NCBI RefSeq assembly: GCF_027579695.1
Contig: NC_083571.1
Span: 87,842,888-87,906,887 of the forward strand
Source of the DNA: Neoarius graeffei
Taxonomy: Eukaryota; Chordata; Actinopteri; Siluriformes; Ariidae
Direction: 5' to 3'
DNA length: 64,000 nt
The position numbers and the translations under genes are program-made. The first letter of the stretch is position 1, and each line of letters begins with the position of its first letter. The notes beneath the pieces are model-generated. The model was given only the letters and a program-made list of their open reading frames with translations, was not told where the DNA came from and searched no databases. This document shows, piece by piece, positions 1-11,131 of the stretch.

Positions 1-595
1 TTATACCAGTGAATTCTAAAGGAAAAGGTCAGGACATCTGTCCATGAACTGAATCTCAAGAGAAGGTGGGTCATGCAGCAAGACAACGACCCTAAGCACA
101 CAAGTCATTCTACCAAAGAATGGTTAAAGAAGAATAAAGTTAATGTTTTGGAATGGACAAGTCAAAGTCCTGATCTTAATCCAATTGAAATGTTGTGGAA
201 GGACCTGAAGCGAGCAGTTCATGTGAGGAAACCCACCAACATCCCAGAGTTGAAGCTGTTCTATACAAAGGAATGGGCTAAAATTCCTCCAAGCCGGTGT
301 GCAGGACTGATCAACAGTTACCGGAAATGTTTAGTTGCAGTTATTGCTGCACAAGGGGGTCACACCAGATACTGAAAGCAAAGGTTCACATACTTTTGCC
401 ACTCACAGATATGTAATATTGGATCATTTCCCTCAATAAATAAATGACCAAGTATAAGATTTTTGTCTCACTTGTTTAACTGGGTTCTCTTTATCTACTT
501 TTAGGACTTGTGTGAAAATCTGATGATGTTTTAGGTCATATTTATGCAGAAATATAGAAAATTCTAAAGGGTTCACAAACTTTCAAGCACCACTG
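1..595 (+). mobile_element. Tc1/mariner element, 3' part (family M4)
   Basis: This is the right half of a Tc1 transposase ([24 protein letters not shown]) up to GGHTRY and a stop at about 375, then the right terminal repeat ending CAAGCACCACTG at 595, flanked by TA. It is the same family as 21903-23504. The window edge cuts its left half. Confidence 0.93.
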
Positions 596-597
596 TA

Positions 598-1553
598 GGT
601 CATTTCATCCAATGACCATTTCGTCCAATAGTTAAGACATTTCGTCCAAAGCCTTTTTCATACGCGCTATCGATTATTTTATATTTTGGGTATTTGTTTC
701 TTTGTAAAAAGGAGGAATTCTCAATGGAATTTGACTGAAGTAAAACACATTTTTGCAAAATGAAAACAAAACCGGAAATGATGGGAATCAGTGAGTGTCA
801 ACTTTGGGTACGTTCGGCTGGGGCCGCTTGTGGGGAGAGATCGTTTTTTTTTTTTTATTAGACTAAATTACATAGAAAATCTATCCTTGCACTCGCCAGA
901 TATCCTTGGCAAGTGCGAGATATGAGATCCAGATATGAGAAAAGGTGCATATAGGTACACTAATGCCTCTTGATCATGTGCAGGTGAGCCTCATTAACAG
1001 TGCACGTGCGAGAGTCTGCTCGGGTGCGCTCCGGACTGCGCACACGCCGACTGGATTCTTGCACACATGCTGTTAATGAGGCTCACCTGCACATGATCAA
1101 GAGGCATCAGCATGCCTGTATAAAGACTGAGAAAATGCACGTTCAGTGCGAAGTATTACACCACGTCAGTGTGCATTACTGAGCCTTATTCTCCCGTGTA
1201 GATTCCCTGGGTTTCCAATCCTGTTTCCTGTTTTTGTCTTTGCCTGATTTAGTCTGTTTGTGCCTCGCCCGACCTTTTGCTAGTTTCACGTTTACGAGAT
1301 TGCCTGCAGTTTTGGATTGTTTGCCTGTGTGTTTTCACAATTGTTAATCAACATTACTTCTGCACTTGCACCCGTCTCCTACCGCTCTCTGATAGTGGGA
1401 GGTACATATAGGTTATTAGGTATATAAATTGTTTGAGATGAAGTCATAAACCTGCTTAATGCACCCCCTTAAATGAATTATCTTGTCACACAGGCTTTGG
1501 GCGAAATGTCTCAGCTACTGGACGAAATGATCACTGGACGAAGTATCCTGATC
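598..1553. mobile_element. Unnamed TIR element K, copy 1
   Basis: Its ends carry several copies of TTTCGTCCAA: left at 598-655, right in inverse form at 1502-1552. The same termini recur at 59552-60064. The interior differs from copy 2 and includes a perfect 38-bp inverted repeat and a TATAAAG (1121-1127), so it may itself hold an insertion. The superfamily is not identified. Confidence 0.55.
963..1107. repeat. Perfect 38-bp inverted repeat, 69-bp spacer
   Basis: Bases 963-1000 and 1070-1107 are exact reverse complements. The TATAAAG lies just right of the second arm. Confidence 0.9.
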
Positions 1554-1830
1554 CTGTGTGTACTATTATCATGGGCAGAAGCTCACCCAAACTGGACAGT
1601 TGGGGGGGGGGAATCATCACCTGGTCTTTTTTCAGTCTTCAACTGTCCAGTTTGGGTGAGTCTGTGCCCGTGGTAACCTCAGATTCTTGTTCATGGCTGA
1701 CAGGACTAGAACTTGGTGTGGTCTTCTGCTGTTGTAACCATTCCACCTCAAGGTTTGATGTGCATTCTGAGATGCTTTTCTGCTCACCATGGTTGTAAAG
1801 AGTGATTATTTGAGTTACCATAGACCTCCC

Positions 1831-2139
1831 TGTGGCAGCGAGGGCATGGTCAAGCGTCGGTCTGTGATCGGAGGGCCGAGTCAGGGAAGGTAAGTGGCAG
1901 AATCACTGCACCTGATGTCAGTTAACGTGTGTTTGTGTGTCTTCCCCAGTGACCGCGCCCTATATAAGGAGAGAGAGAGCAGAGGAAGAGAGCTCTCTCC
2001 CCAACCAGACGACCTGTGTGTGTGCATGCATGGCTGGGAGAATAACGTCACTGTAAAGTGTCCAAATAAAGAGATTTTGTTGAACTCAGTTCTGGCCTGC
2101 CGTCCTTTTGTGCTCCACCCACCTGTCCGAATTGCAACA
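1831..2139 (+). mobile_element. Solo LTR of the Ty3/gypsy (Gmr1-like) family
   Basis: It matches the LTRs of the element at 24907-29809 over nearly its whole length, beginning TGTGGCAGCG and ending in CA, with a TATATAAGG promoter motif and AATAAA. It is flanked by the 5-bp direct repeat CTCCC (1826-1830 and 2140-2144). A solo LTR is the usual result of recombination between two LTRs. This is a fossil copy. Confidence 0.92.
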
Positions 2140-2247
2140 CTCCCGTTTTTCTGAGCTCAAACCAGCCCAACAACCATGTCATGGTTAAAGTCACAGAGAT
2201 GACACTTTTTCTCCATTCTGATGTTTAATGTGAACATTAACTGAAGC

Positions 2248-2248
<1 letters not shown>

Positions 2249-2313
<65 letters not shown>
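2249..2313. repeat. (ATT)n/(AAT)n microsatellite
   Basis: About twelve ATT units pass directly into about ten AAT units, making a near-perfect palindrome beside a SINE. Confidence 0.9.
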
Positions 2314-2680
2314 GGTGGCACAGTGGTGTAGTGGTTAATACTGTCGCCTCACAGCAAGAAGGTTCTGGGTTTGAGCCCAGTGGCTGACGAGGGCCTTTCT
2401 GTGTGGAGTTTGCATGTTCTCCCCGTGTCTACGTGGGTTTCCTCCGGGTGCTCCGGTTTCCCCCACAATCCAAAGACATGCAGGTTAGGCTAATTGGTGG
2501 CTCTAAATTGACCGTAGGTGTGAGTGTGAATTTTTGTGTGTCTCTATGTGTCAGCCCTGCGATGATCTGGCAACTTGTCCAGGGTGTACCCCGCCTCTCT
2601 CCCATAGTCAGCTGAGATAGGCTCCAGCTTGCCTGCGACCCTGCAAAGGATAAGCGGTTATGGATAATGGATGGATGGAT
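2314..2680 (+). mobile_element. tRNA-headed SINE S, subfamily with GGATGG tail
   Basis: First of many copies of one ~365-bp family. The head has a pol III A box (TGGTGTAGTGG) and B box (GGTTCGAGCCC type). The body carries CATGTTCTCCCCGTGTC, CCTCCGGGTGCTCCGGTTTC and GTCCAGGGTGTACCCCGCC. Two subfamilies are seen here. One has TAATTGGTGGCTCTAAATTG and ends GGATAATGGATGGATGG, as in this copy. The other has TAACTGGTGACTCTAAATTG and ends GAGATAATGAGATGAGAT. Confidence 0.9.
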
Positions 2681-2957
2681 AATTATAAAAATTTATAGTG
2701 TTTTCACAATTCCAAGGGGAGAGAGAGGGGAAAATGAAGCAGACTAAGCAGTAAAGGAGGAAGAGAAATATTCATTTAAGAGAAAAGTATTTAATTCAGA
2801 TTTGAAAGTAGAGAAAGCAGAGCAGTCACCGAGAGCCTGAGGAAGAGAATTCCAGAATTTGGGGGCCATGTCACTGAAGGTCCTGCCTCCCAGGGTAGAA
2901 AGTCTGGCGCACGAGATAGCAAGGAGATTATTGCTAGAAGACCTGAGGGAGTGATCA
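2681..2957. repeat. Unclassified repeat-like fragment
   Basis: Contains AATTCCAGAATTTGGGGGCC and GGTCCTGCCTCCCAGGG. It resembles part of a fish interspersed repeat and separates two pieces of repeat U. Family unknown. Confidence 0.3.
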
Positions 2958-3054
2958 TAGGAGTGACCTGTATCTGCATGATTTTATGCATTGTGCTGCC
3001 TTCACATGATTGGCTGATTGGATACCTGCATAAATGACCTGATGTCCAGGTCAT

Positions 3055-4050
3055 TTAACCAGTAAGTGTATACCAATCAGTGTACATTCACAAAACAAAC
3101 ACTTGGATATATCTAGTTCTCTGAAACAAGCATGCAATCTCTTAGTTCTTCGAACCTGCAGGATTAAGACTCCATCCCATCGATATTACAGTCAATATAA
3201 TCTCATCATCGTCAACATAACCGCATTCACTGTCTGACCAGATTCAATCACCGGACCTCACAGCCTTGTTAGTGTGGGACTGATGGGAGAACTGATGGAT
3301 AATGATTGCTGATAGGTCATGAAAGCACGCAGTCAGACTGAGAAAGCCTCTCAATCTGATGTCGTGAAATAGATTGCATTAGTACAAGTCAATCGATTTC
3401 TGGTTATTTTGGGTCAGGCTTTCTTTAACGACACAGGCACTTTGTGTTTAAAATAGCTGTCTAGTAATTTAGTGTAATGGAAACCATTGGAACCATGACT
3501 ATAGATCGATATTTAAACTGCAACCAACTCCAACCAACCAAATCTATTGTTCATGTTGCTGTGACCTACCTGACCTTGACTTCAGCACACATTTCCTGTT
3601 TCTCACTGCTTCCTAACACTTCCTGTTCTGGCAGGATGATCGTTACCTACAAAGTGCAACAATATGATTTCTGTAAAACTGAGCAGCAATGTGGATTAAC
3701 ATCAACCGTGTGTAGACAGGTAATGCCATATAGTAGGTATGTGGTCTTTTCCTGGACATCAGAATCACTAATAATTACAATATTCTTCAGCTTGAACCAT
3801 ATTTATACTGATACATGGTCATGTTGAGCAATGACATATACTATACTGTAATTAGTCAGGACTATAGTCCTGCCTCATTTAATGTGGTTAAATACAGAAA
3901 TGCTGACATTTAATTACTGACATGCAATACATTACTGAATTTACAGCCTCTGTTACTAAAACGTACAGCTCTGTACAGTCTACAACTAATGCTATATAAT
4001 GACTGCTTAGCAGAGTACACACATTGCTACATGTGAGTTTTTCTCCTCAC
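3055..4050. other. Intronic or intergenic sequence downstream of bsnd exon 1
   Basis: Non-repetitive as far as I can judge. A plus-strand open frame at 3477-3827 has no recognisable domain. I looked for bsnd exon 2 on the minus strand and did not find it. Confidence 0.4.
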
Positions 4051-4227
4051 CCGTGGGTAGCACTGGCACACGCTCCAAACTGTCCCAATGCTCACCATCA
4101 GCACCCCCATTGTACAGAAAGTGACAAACACCTGAGGCTCCTCCACAGCCATCAAGAAGACTCCCAGTGCTACCAGCGCCAGCCCCAGGATGATGAGCCC
4201 GTAACGGTAAGGCTTGTTCTCTGCCAT
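4051..4227 (-). CDS. bsnd: Barttin (ClC-K channel beta subunit), exon 1
   Basis: Barttin is the accessory subunit that brings ClC-Ka/ClC-Kb chloride channels to the basolateral membrane of kidney and inner-ear epithelia. The exon encodes 59 residues, exactly the length I recall for human exon 1, and ends at a GTGAGG donor (4050-4045). Two membrane spans are visible, about residues 9-27 and 33-52, followed by CQCYP. Residues tied to human barttin function are kept: R8 and G10 (Bartter type IV sites) and C54 and C56 (palmitoylated pair). PQV after the first span also matches. The start ATG at 4227-4225 has G at +4. Translation past the donor only gives a short read-through tail. Exons 2-4, with the cytoplasmic domain, should lie at lower coordinates; I found none in 1-4050, so they are probably outside the window. 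A Tc1 element begins about 345 bp upstream of the start codon. Confidence 0.93.
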
Positions 4228-4866
4228 ACAGACTATGTTTGGAGTATGGAAAAAAAAATCTGAAGACTAGAAATCCAATGACTATAGCTGCAATGAGATG
4301 AAAGTGAGACCAAGTAGGAACTAGGAAGACCACATGTGATGAGTGGTTTGCATGGTGAGGAGAAAACAAAGCTGCCAGGATCATTGACGTGCTAATGGAG
4401 CTTGACTAGGTGACCTTCCCGCAGGTTGCACCTGCACTGTGCCTAGGCAATTCTGCAAAAGTGAACAGCACAGAAGTTTACTGTGGCAGTTTTTGAGGGG
4501 TTGGGCTTACTGTATATACTGTAGACTGATAAAGTAACTATCAGCATTTGTCAATAATACACACCAAAGTACAGTGTCTTGCAAAAGTATTCATCTCCCT
4601 TGGTGTTTGTCCTGTTTTGTTGCATTACAAGCTGGATTACAAAATGGATTTTGGAGGGTTAGCACCATTTGATTTACACAACATGCCTACAACTTTAAAG
4701 GTGCAAATTGTTGTTTTATTGTGACACAAACAATAATTAAGATGAAAAAACAGAAATCTGGAGTGTGGATAGGTATTCACCCCTTTTCATATGAAACCCC
4801 TAAATAAGAGCTGGTCCAACTAATTCACTTCATAAGTCACATAATTAGTTGATTAAGATCCACCTG

Positions 4867-5237
4867 GGGCGGCACGGTGGTGTAGTGGTTAGTGCTGTCG
4901 TCTCACAGCAAGAAGGTCCAGGTTCGAGCCCCATGGCCTGCGAGGGCCTTTCTGTGCGGAGTTTGCATGTTCTCCCCGTGTCCGCGTGGGTTTCCTCCGG
5001 GTGCTCCGGTTTCCCCCACAGTCCAAAGACATGCAGGTTAGGTTAACTGGTGACTCTAAATTGACCGTAGGTGTGAATGTGAGTGTGAATGGTTGTCTGT
5101 GTCTATGTGTCAGCCCTGTGATGACCTGGCGACTTGTCCAGGGTGTACCCCGCCTTTCGCCCGTAGTCAGCTGGGATAGGCTCCAGCTCGCCTGCGACCC
5201 TGTAGAACAGGATAAAGCGGCTAGAGATAATGAGATG
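4867..5237 (+). mobile_element. SINE S, GAGATGAGAT-tail subfamily
   Basis: Complete copy with 11-bp target duplication AGATCCACCTG on both sides. It is inserted in the Tc1 element, so it is younger than it. Confidence 0.95.
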
Positions 5238-6478
5238 AGATCCACCTGTGTGCAATCAGTGTCACATGATCTGTCACATGATGTCTGTATAAATCAACCT
5301 GTTCTGGAAGGACCCTGACTCTGCAACACTACTAAGCAAGTAACATGAAAACCAAGGAGCACTCCAAACAGGTCAGAGACAAAGTTGTGGAGAAGTATAG
5401 ATCAGGGTTGGGTCATAAAAAATATCCCAAACTTTGAATATCCCACGGAGTGCCATTAAATCCATTATAGTAAAATGGAAAGAACATGGCACCACTCCAA
5501 ACCTGACAAGAGAAGTCCACTCACCAAAACTCACAGACTGGGCAAGGAGGGCATTAATCAGAGATGCAACAAAGACACCAAAGATAACACTGAAGGAGCT
5601 GCAAAGATCTACAGTGGAGATGGGAGTATCTGTCCAAAGAACCACTTTAAGCCGTACACTCCACAGAGAGGGGCTTTATGGAAGAGTGGCCAGAAAAAGT
5701 CATTGCTTAAGAAATCACATTTGGAGTTTGCCCAACAGCATGTGGCAGACTCCCCAAACACATGGAAGAAGATTCTCTGGTCAAATGAGACTAGAATTGA
5801 ACTCTTTGGCCATCATGGGAAATGCCATGTGTAGCACAAACCCAACACCCTGAAAACACCATTCCTACAGTGAAGCATGTTGGTGGCAGCATCATGCTGT
5901 GGGGATATTTTTCATTTGCAGGGGCAGGAAAGCTGGTCAGGGCTGAAGGAAAGATGGATGGCACGAAATACAGGGCAATTCTGGAAGAAAACCTGTTTAA
6001 GTCAGCCAGAGGTTTGAGACTGGGACGAAGGTTCACGTTCCAGCAGAACAATGACCCTAAACATACTACTAAAGCTACAGTGGAGTGGTTTAAAGGAAAA
6101 AATTTAAATGTCTTGGAATGGCCTAGTCAAAGCCCAGACCTCAATCCAATTGAGAATCTGTGGGATAACTTGAAGATTGCTGTACACCAACACAACCCAT
6201 CTAACTTGAAGGAGTTGGAGCAGTTTTGCCTTGAGGAATGGGCAAAAATCCCAGTGGCTAGATGTACTAAGCTTGGCTTTTTTTCATCTTAATTATTGGT
6301 TGTGTCACAATAAAACAACAATTTGCACCTTTAAAGTTGTAGGCATGTTGTGTAAATCAAATGGTGCTAACCCCCCAAAATCTATTTTAATTCCAGCTTG
6401 TAATGTGAGAAAAAAGTATTGTACTTCTTCCCACTCCTTTTTTGAACAATGTGAGGTGTATTGTAATGTCTTAGCTCT

Positions 6479-6852
6479 CATCTCATCTCATTATCTCTAG
6501 CCGCTTTATCCTTCTACAGGGTCGCAGGCAAGCTGGAGCCTATCCCAGCTGACTAAGGGCGAAAGGCGGGGTACACCCTGGACAAGTCGCCAGGTCATCA
6601 CAGGGCTGACACATAGACACAGACAACCATTCACACTCACATTCACACCTACGGTCAATTTAGAGTCACCAGTTAACCTAACCTGCATGTCTTTGGACTG
6701 TGGGGGAAACCGGAGCACCCGGAGGAAACCCACGCGGACACGGGGAGAACATGCAAACTCCACACAGAAAGGCCCTCGCCGGCCCCGGGGCTCGAACCCA
6801 GGACCTGCTTGCTGTGAGGCGACAGCGCTAACCACTACACCACCGTGCCGCC
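6479..6852 (-). mobile_element. SINE S, GAGATGAGAT-tail subfamily
   Basis: Complete inverted copy with target duplication GTCTTAGCTCT at 6468-6478 and 6853-6863. Confidence 0.95.
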
Positions 6853-7031
6853 GTCTTAGCTCTTTATGTTATTTTATTTATTCTTTTTTTGTCACTTTCT
6901 CATTTTCTTTCTTTTGTATGTACAAATAGTTACATACATTTTTATATATGTTCAAAATGTTCGAAATAAATAAATAAATTCAGAAAACAGGACAAACACA
7001 AAAGGGATGAATATTTTTGCCAGACACTGTA

Positions 7032-8927
7032 CTAAGAGCCAATCGTTCAAATAATAAGAGTTAAATGCGTTCCAGCAGTACCAATTTCAACTGATCTACA
7101 TTGTACATTGTGTAGTTATTGTATATTGTCATAAGCGTCCTGTATACACTGTGAATGCTATGAAACTGCATATTGATTTTTAATTATTTTTAGGGATGTA
7201 TGAGACCAAAATACTTGAAAAGTACAGTACATTTTCACATATTTTGGTAATTTTCATCATACCACGAAACGACAACTTCATAATGCAATGAATAATGCAA
7301 CACTGAGTAACCATTGCAAGTTAAGACTTGGTGAAAACATAATTTGGCTCATTCACAGATAATTTGATTGTTCTGTTACAATCTGGTTTGACCTGGTTAA
7401 TTACTTCTTGTCAAATTACATACAGGTTTAATAGCAGGCCACCCAACTCAGCATCGACACTTGCAATCTTACTCCTACACACCAACATCATGAATTCTGA
7501 ACAGCATTTAAGTGATGTGCAGTGGGCAGTAAATGGATTTAATCATTTTATTTGACGTCCAAATATCATAAAGAGTGACACATTAAAAAAGTTAGGTTTA
7601 TACAAAAGTTAAGCAAACCTACAACACAAACATACAGTAAATGTGATTGAAAATTCCTGTTGCACATCAGCCTAGTGTGAATAAAAAGGGAAGTAGTGGA
7701 AAAGATGAGTGTTTTACATTCATTCAGGGCAGTGCATTTCTTTTATAACATGTCGCTACACAAAACCTGTGGCAAAAATGAAAATCAAGAATGACCTCGT
7801 CTTAAATAACAAACGCTGGTCCAGGACGTTAAAGTTTATGAACCATGAAGCTGATCAGTGGTCCAAGGCACTACCAAGAATTTACCGTACATTGTTTCAA
7901 AAAACTGCCATTGTCAGGATAAATACACAGTTATAACAGAAAATGCTTTCAGCTAGCACAAGCAGGACCAGTAAAGCACCACACACACAGAATTATAAAA
8001 CACAAAAACTTTGAAAACTTCTATTACAATCTAATCTGTCTGTCAGCTTCGCCAAAAATCTATTCCCTTTCACGGTCCATTTGCACCATAGTGTTGTAGT
8101 GGCATTAATACTGCAGGATTGTCATGAAAGTATCTATGATGATCTGAAGACTGTAAAGGGTCTAGAAGGTGGGGTGAAGTACTGTATTTTGTCACACATT
8201 CCTCCTGGCAACATTACAGCACTGTTCACGGCACGGTCAATACCAAGCAGGGATATTATTACAGTATTGTTATTCATTCACTATCATTGTTTCTCATCCT
8301 GTCTTTCATATCTGGCCTTTTTCTTTTTTCATGTGCATTGTACCATTTTGTAATGTAGAAATGTAAACGCCCCACTGGGCATTAGTCTGGCTCTGAATGA
8401 TCAAACTCCAGCTCAGGGATTGTCAGGATCTATTAGAAATGCTGCCTCAAAATAAGAACGTCCTCTCTTCCTTGTCAAAATCAGGAAGTAACTATAAAAG
8501 GAAACTATTCAGCCAAAGTGATTTACGTTAAGTCTGTTAGTAAAGACAGCTATGACTTTGCATGCGGTTCTACAGACACATTTACAGCCTTTTCTCTGCC
8601 ATTCACGTTTAGAAAAGAAAATGCTTCTTTGGATAGTTAGGAGTTTTTCTCATAAGGAAACACTTTGCTCAAGACTTCTACAAACGCCTTCCTCCCGAGG
8701 GCCAAACTTTTTCTTTCTTTCTTTTTTCCTGAGGAGTGCTACTTTCCCACTTTATCCACCACTGCATTAAAGTACAAAAAAAAGACATACAGTACTAAAA
8801 CTGTTTGCCCCAAAAGTGATGAGGTGACAAGTCTTTCCCTTGGTGGAAAGTATCTGGAAATCTATGTTTCCAAACTTTTTTGCACATCAGAAAAGGAGAA
8901 ACCAAACCAAAAGACTCCCTGAAAATT
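7032..8927. other. Apparently unique intergenic sequence
   Basis: AT-rich sequence without coding signals or repeats I recognise. Open frames are short and without domains. Part may be the 3' UTR of tmem61-like B, but I see no proof. Confidence 0.35.
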
Positions 8928-9130
8928 GTGTACTTAAAGTACTAAAAAAATAAAAAAAAAACCAAGCAAACAAACAGTCAACTCACATTCATCGGACATA
9001 AAATTGACTCCTATCCCGTTTTTAGCAGAGCTTTAGCAACAGCTCTAAATTTTATGCCAATCTGTTAGGAAAAAAGCCCAAAACAAAACAAATAAACTAA
9101 TTTGGGCAACTCTTAACACAACTCGTAATG
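8928..9130. repeat. Direct repeat X, left copy
   Basis: Begins GTGTACTTAAAGTAC and ends CACAACTCGTAATG. It recurs at 10284-10479 with small differences and flanks the hAT-like insert exactly. Confidence 0.85.
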
Positions 9131-10283
9131 CAGGGTTCCCCAATTAGTTTTCCCCAAGGGCCAAAGTATGTGAAGTGTGCCAAGCCAAGGGCCAAAATGT
9201 CTGGGATTTTTTTTTCTATTGCGCCAGTAAAATTTGATTTATATGCAGATGATGATGTTGCCGCTACCATCATCATCATCATCATTATTATTATTAGTAG
9301 TAGTACTAGTTTGTAGAAGTAATAATTTAGGCCTGGGCTTCTCAAAGGGGCACACAAGAAAACAAGAAAAAAAAAAAAGCACTCTTGAAAACAAAATAAG
9401 TCCAAAGACAACCATTTAATTATTTAAACGTCCTTATATACACAATACACAGCCACCAACACTGAAAAATAAATATCCTGGCATGTAAACACCTTTTTAT
9501 ATCTGACTCAAGTCAAAAGCATTTTAATTTACAGCACCCATGTAGAGGCCTAATATAAAGAAGACAATGAGAAGGGAGCAGTAGTTCAAAAGGTCCCGGG
9601 TGTGTGGAATATATTCTGATATTCCCAATAGCAAAAAAAAAAAAAAAGATTAACAGCACTTCAGCAAGTGGCACACAGCAGGAAAAGGCAAAGATAAGTG
9701 TGTCAACTTTTTTACATATCTACATACATTTTATTTATCACTGCATATCACTGCTGTTTTTTGTTTGCGTTGATCTGATTTTGCAGGGTAGTTGGCATTG
9801 AAACTGGCACCATGCATAGTGCTGAAGTGCCGTTTTAGATTATCTGCTTTGCTACGGTCTGCATGCATATCACACATGTCGGTTTAGCATTGACGTGGCC
9901 TGGTAAAATAAAACAAAACTGATCAGTCCAGTCAGATTTGAACTGACAGTTTTCCTGGTTCACTTTGTGCTTTTTCGTGCAGGCCATGTCGTTCTTCGTT
10001 TAGGACAGTTAACGTTATTATCACCTGACTTACTTGCAATGTTTCATTTAGATGGCAGACGGCTGAGCTGGTGTGTGAGTAGTACATCCTGGTTTACGTC
10101 TTTTACATCTACGTAAACTCTACGCTGGCGTAGGTCGAAGGTCGAGTGTACAGTGTGGGGTGAGGTCAAAATAACATTTCTCATGTTAAGACAAGTGCGT
10201 TAGTGCCAGTGGGTCTGTGCAAGCCAGATATTTGGCTCTCGTGGGCCGGATGTGGCCCGCGGGCCGCCTATCGGTGTTTGGTG
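9131..10283. mobile_element. hAT-like non-autonomous element
   Basis: Left end CAGGGTTCCCCAATTAG and right end GTGGGCCGGATGTGGCCCGC resemble common vertebrate hAT ends. It includes an ATC/ATT microsatellite at 9268-9305. No transposase part is visible. The termini match each other poorly, so boundaries rest on the flanking repeats. Confidence 0.5.
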
Positions 10284-10479
10284 GTGTACTTAAAGTACAA
10301 AAAAACCAACAACAAACAAAATAACAAACAAACAGTCAGCTCACATTCATCGGACATAAAATTGACTCCTGTCCCACTTTTAGCAGAGCTTTAGCAACAG
10401 CTCTCAACTTTTTGATGATCTGTTAGAAAAAAAACCCCAACAAATAAACTCACTTGGGCAACTCACACAACTTGTAATG
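10284..10479. repeat. Direct repeat X, right copy
   Basis: Partner of 8928-9130. Both share CTCACATTCATCGGACATAA and TTTAGCAGAGCTTTAGCAAC. Confidence 0.85.
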
Positions 10480-10935
10480 ACTCATTGTCTGAAGAATTTA
10501 GTCTTCTGGGGATTTCCATGTCAGGGACACGTAAAAACCTAGACAATTTCCAACATAGGGTTAAAGCTGCATGTTACCTGGTATTATTAGGTCATTTAAA
10601 AAAAATATATCATATGACTAGCCATGTCTTGTCTTGTCGTTACTGCACAAAACGCCTCCCTAAGTGGCAATACATGTCCAGACTATCATGTATGCATGGC
10701 TATAGCACTTCTATTGTAACGCTGGCAAGCAGGTCCTTAAATGTAGGTACATTTAATGTAAGCCACTGATGAGGCAATGCATGTGGTACTTACTGTCTAT
10801 AATCAGATCTCATAATGGTCACTTATGGTTTTCAAACTGCCTGAGTGATACAGAACAAATGCTAAAAACATTCAGCCTGGGACACGGCACTTAGCTCTCA
10901 TTAGCACCTAATTTGTTATCACTGTTCTCATGTGG
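10480..10935. other. Likely 3' flank or UTR of tmem61-like B
   Basis: No repeat or other gene recognised. Confidence 0.3.
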
Positions 10936-11131
10936 TCATGAGGGCTCAGCCATGATCATTGCTGGCTGTGGGAGCATTGTGGTCTTCATGACCGTCTCAT
11001 AGGATGGTGGCGGTTCCATGTCCCAGGGAGGTGGAGTTGCAGGTAGGCTGTGGAGACTGGTGAGTATTGGAGGGGGGTTCTGGGCCGAGCGCCGCTCTTC
11101 TGCTGAAGCCCTGCGGATCCTGTCCAGCCTC
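10936..11131 (-). CDS. tmem61-like B exon 2
   Basis: It starts after a TGTGCAG acceptor and encodes 64 residues ending MIMAEPS and a stop. The PPSY motif lies 26 residues from the end. Confidence 0.75.

Larger units (their letters stand above)
1561..3054 (+). repeat. Interspersed repeat U, copy 1, with three insertions
   Basis: Pieces 1561-1830, 2140-2250 and about 2958-3054 belong to one repeat (ending in GTATCTGCATGATTTTATGC and the following TGATTGGCTGAT). A solo LTR, a microsatellite with a SINE, and a further piece interrupt it. Other copies lie at 34783-35115 (inverted), 36225-36725 and 57835-58127. It is a teleost repeat I recognise by sight but cannot classify. Confidence 0.6.
4572..7029 (+). 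mobile_element. Tc1/mariner element with two nested SINEs
   Basis: Inverted termini CAGTGTCTTGCAAAAGTATT (left) and the matching right end finish at TA on both sides (4570-4571, 7030-7031). The transposase lies between 5344 and 6290 and needs at least two frame changes. The helix-turn-helix part (ITLKELQRS) is followed by [30 protein letters not shown] and [11 protein letters not shown]. Both catalytic aspartates of the DD34E triad (expected WSDET and QDNDPKH) read Asn, so it is dead. A SINE at 4867-5237 splits its left side and another at 6479-6852 its right. Confidence 0.93.

Noticed and set aside
1000-1420. A second type of solo LTR around the TATAAAG
   Set aside because: The stretch looks LTR-like (TATA box, pyrimidine-rich downstream part) but I see no clear TG/CA ends or target duplication.
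3477-3827. Open frame of 116 codons as a small gene
   Set aside because: No domain, no splice support and ordinary intronic composition.
1-4050. bsnd exons 2-4
   Set aside because: I read the minus strand for a barttin cytoplasmic domain and found nothing convincing among the repeats.
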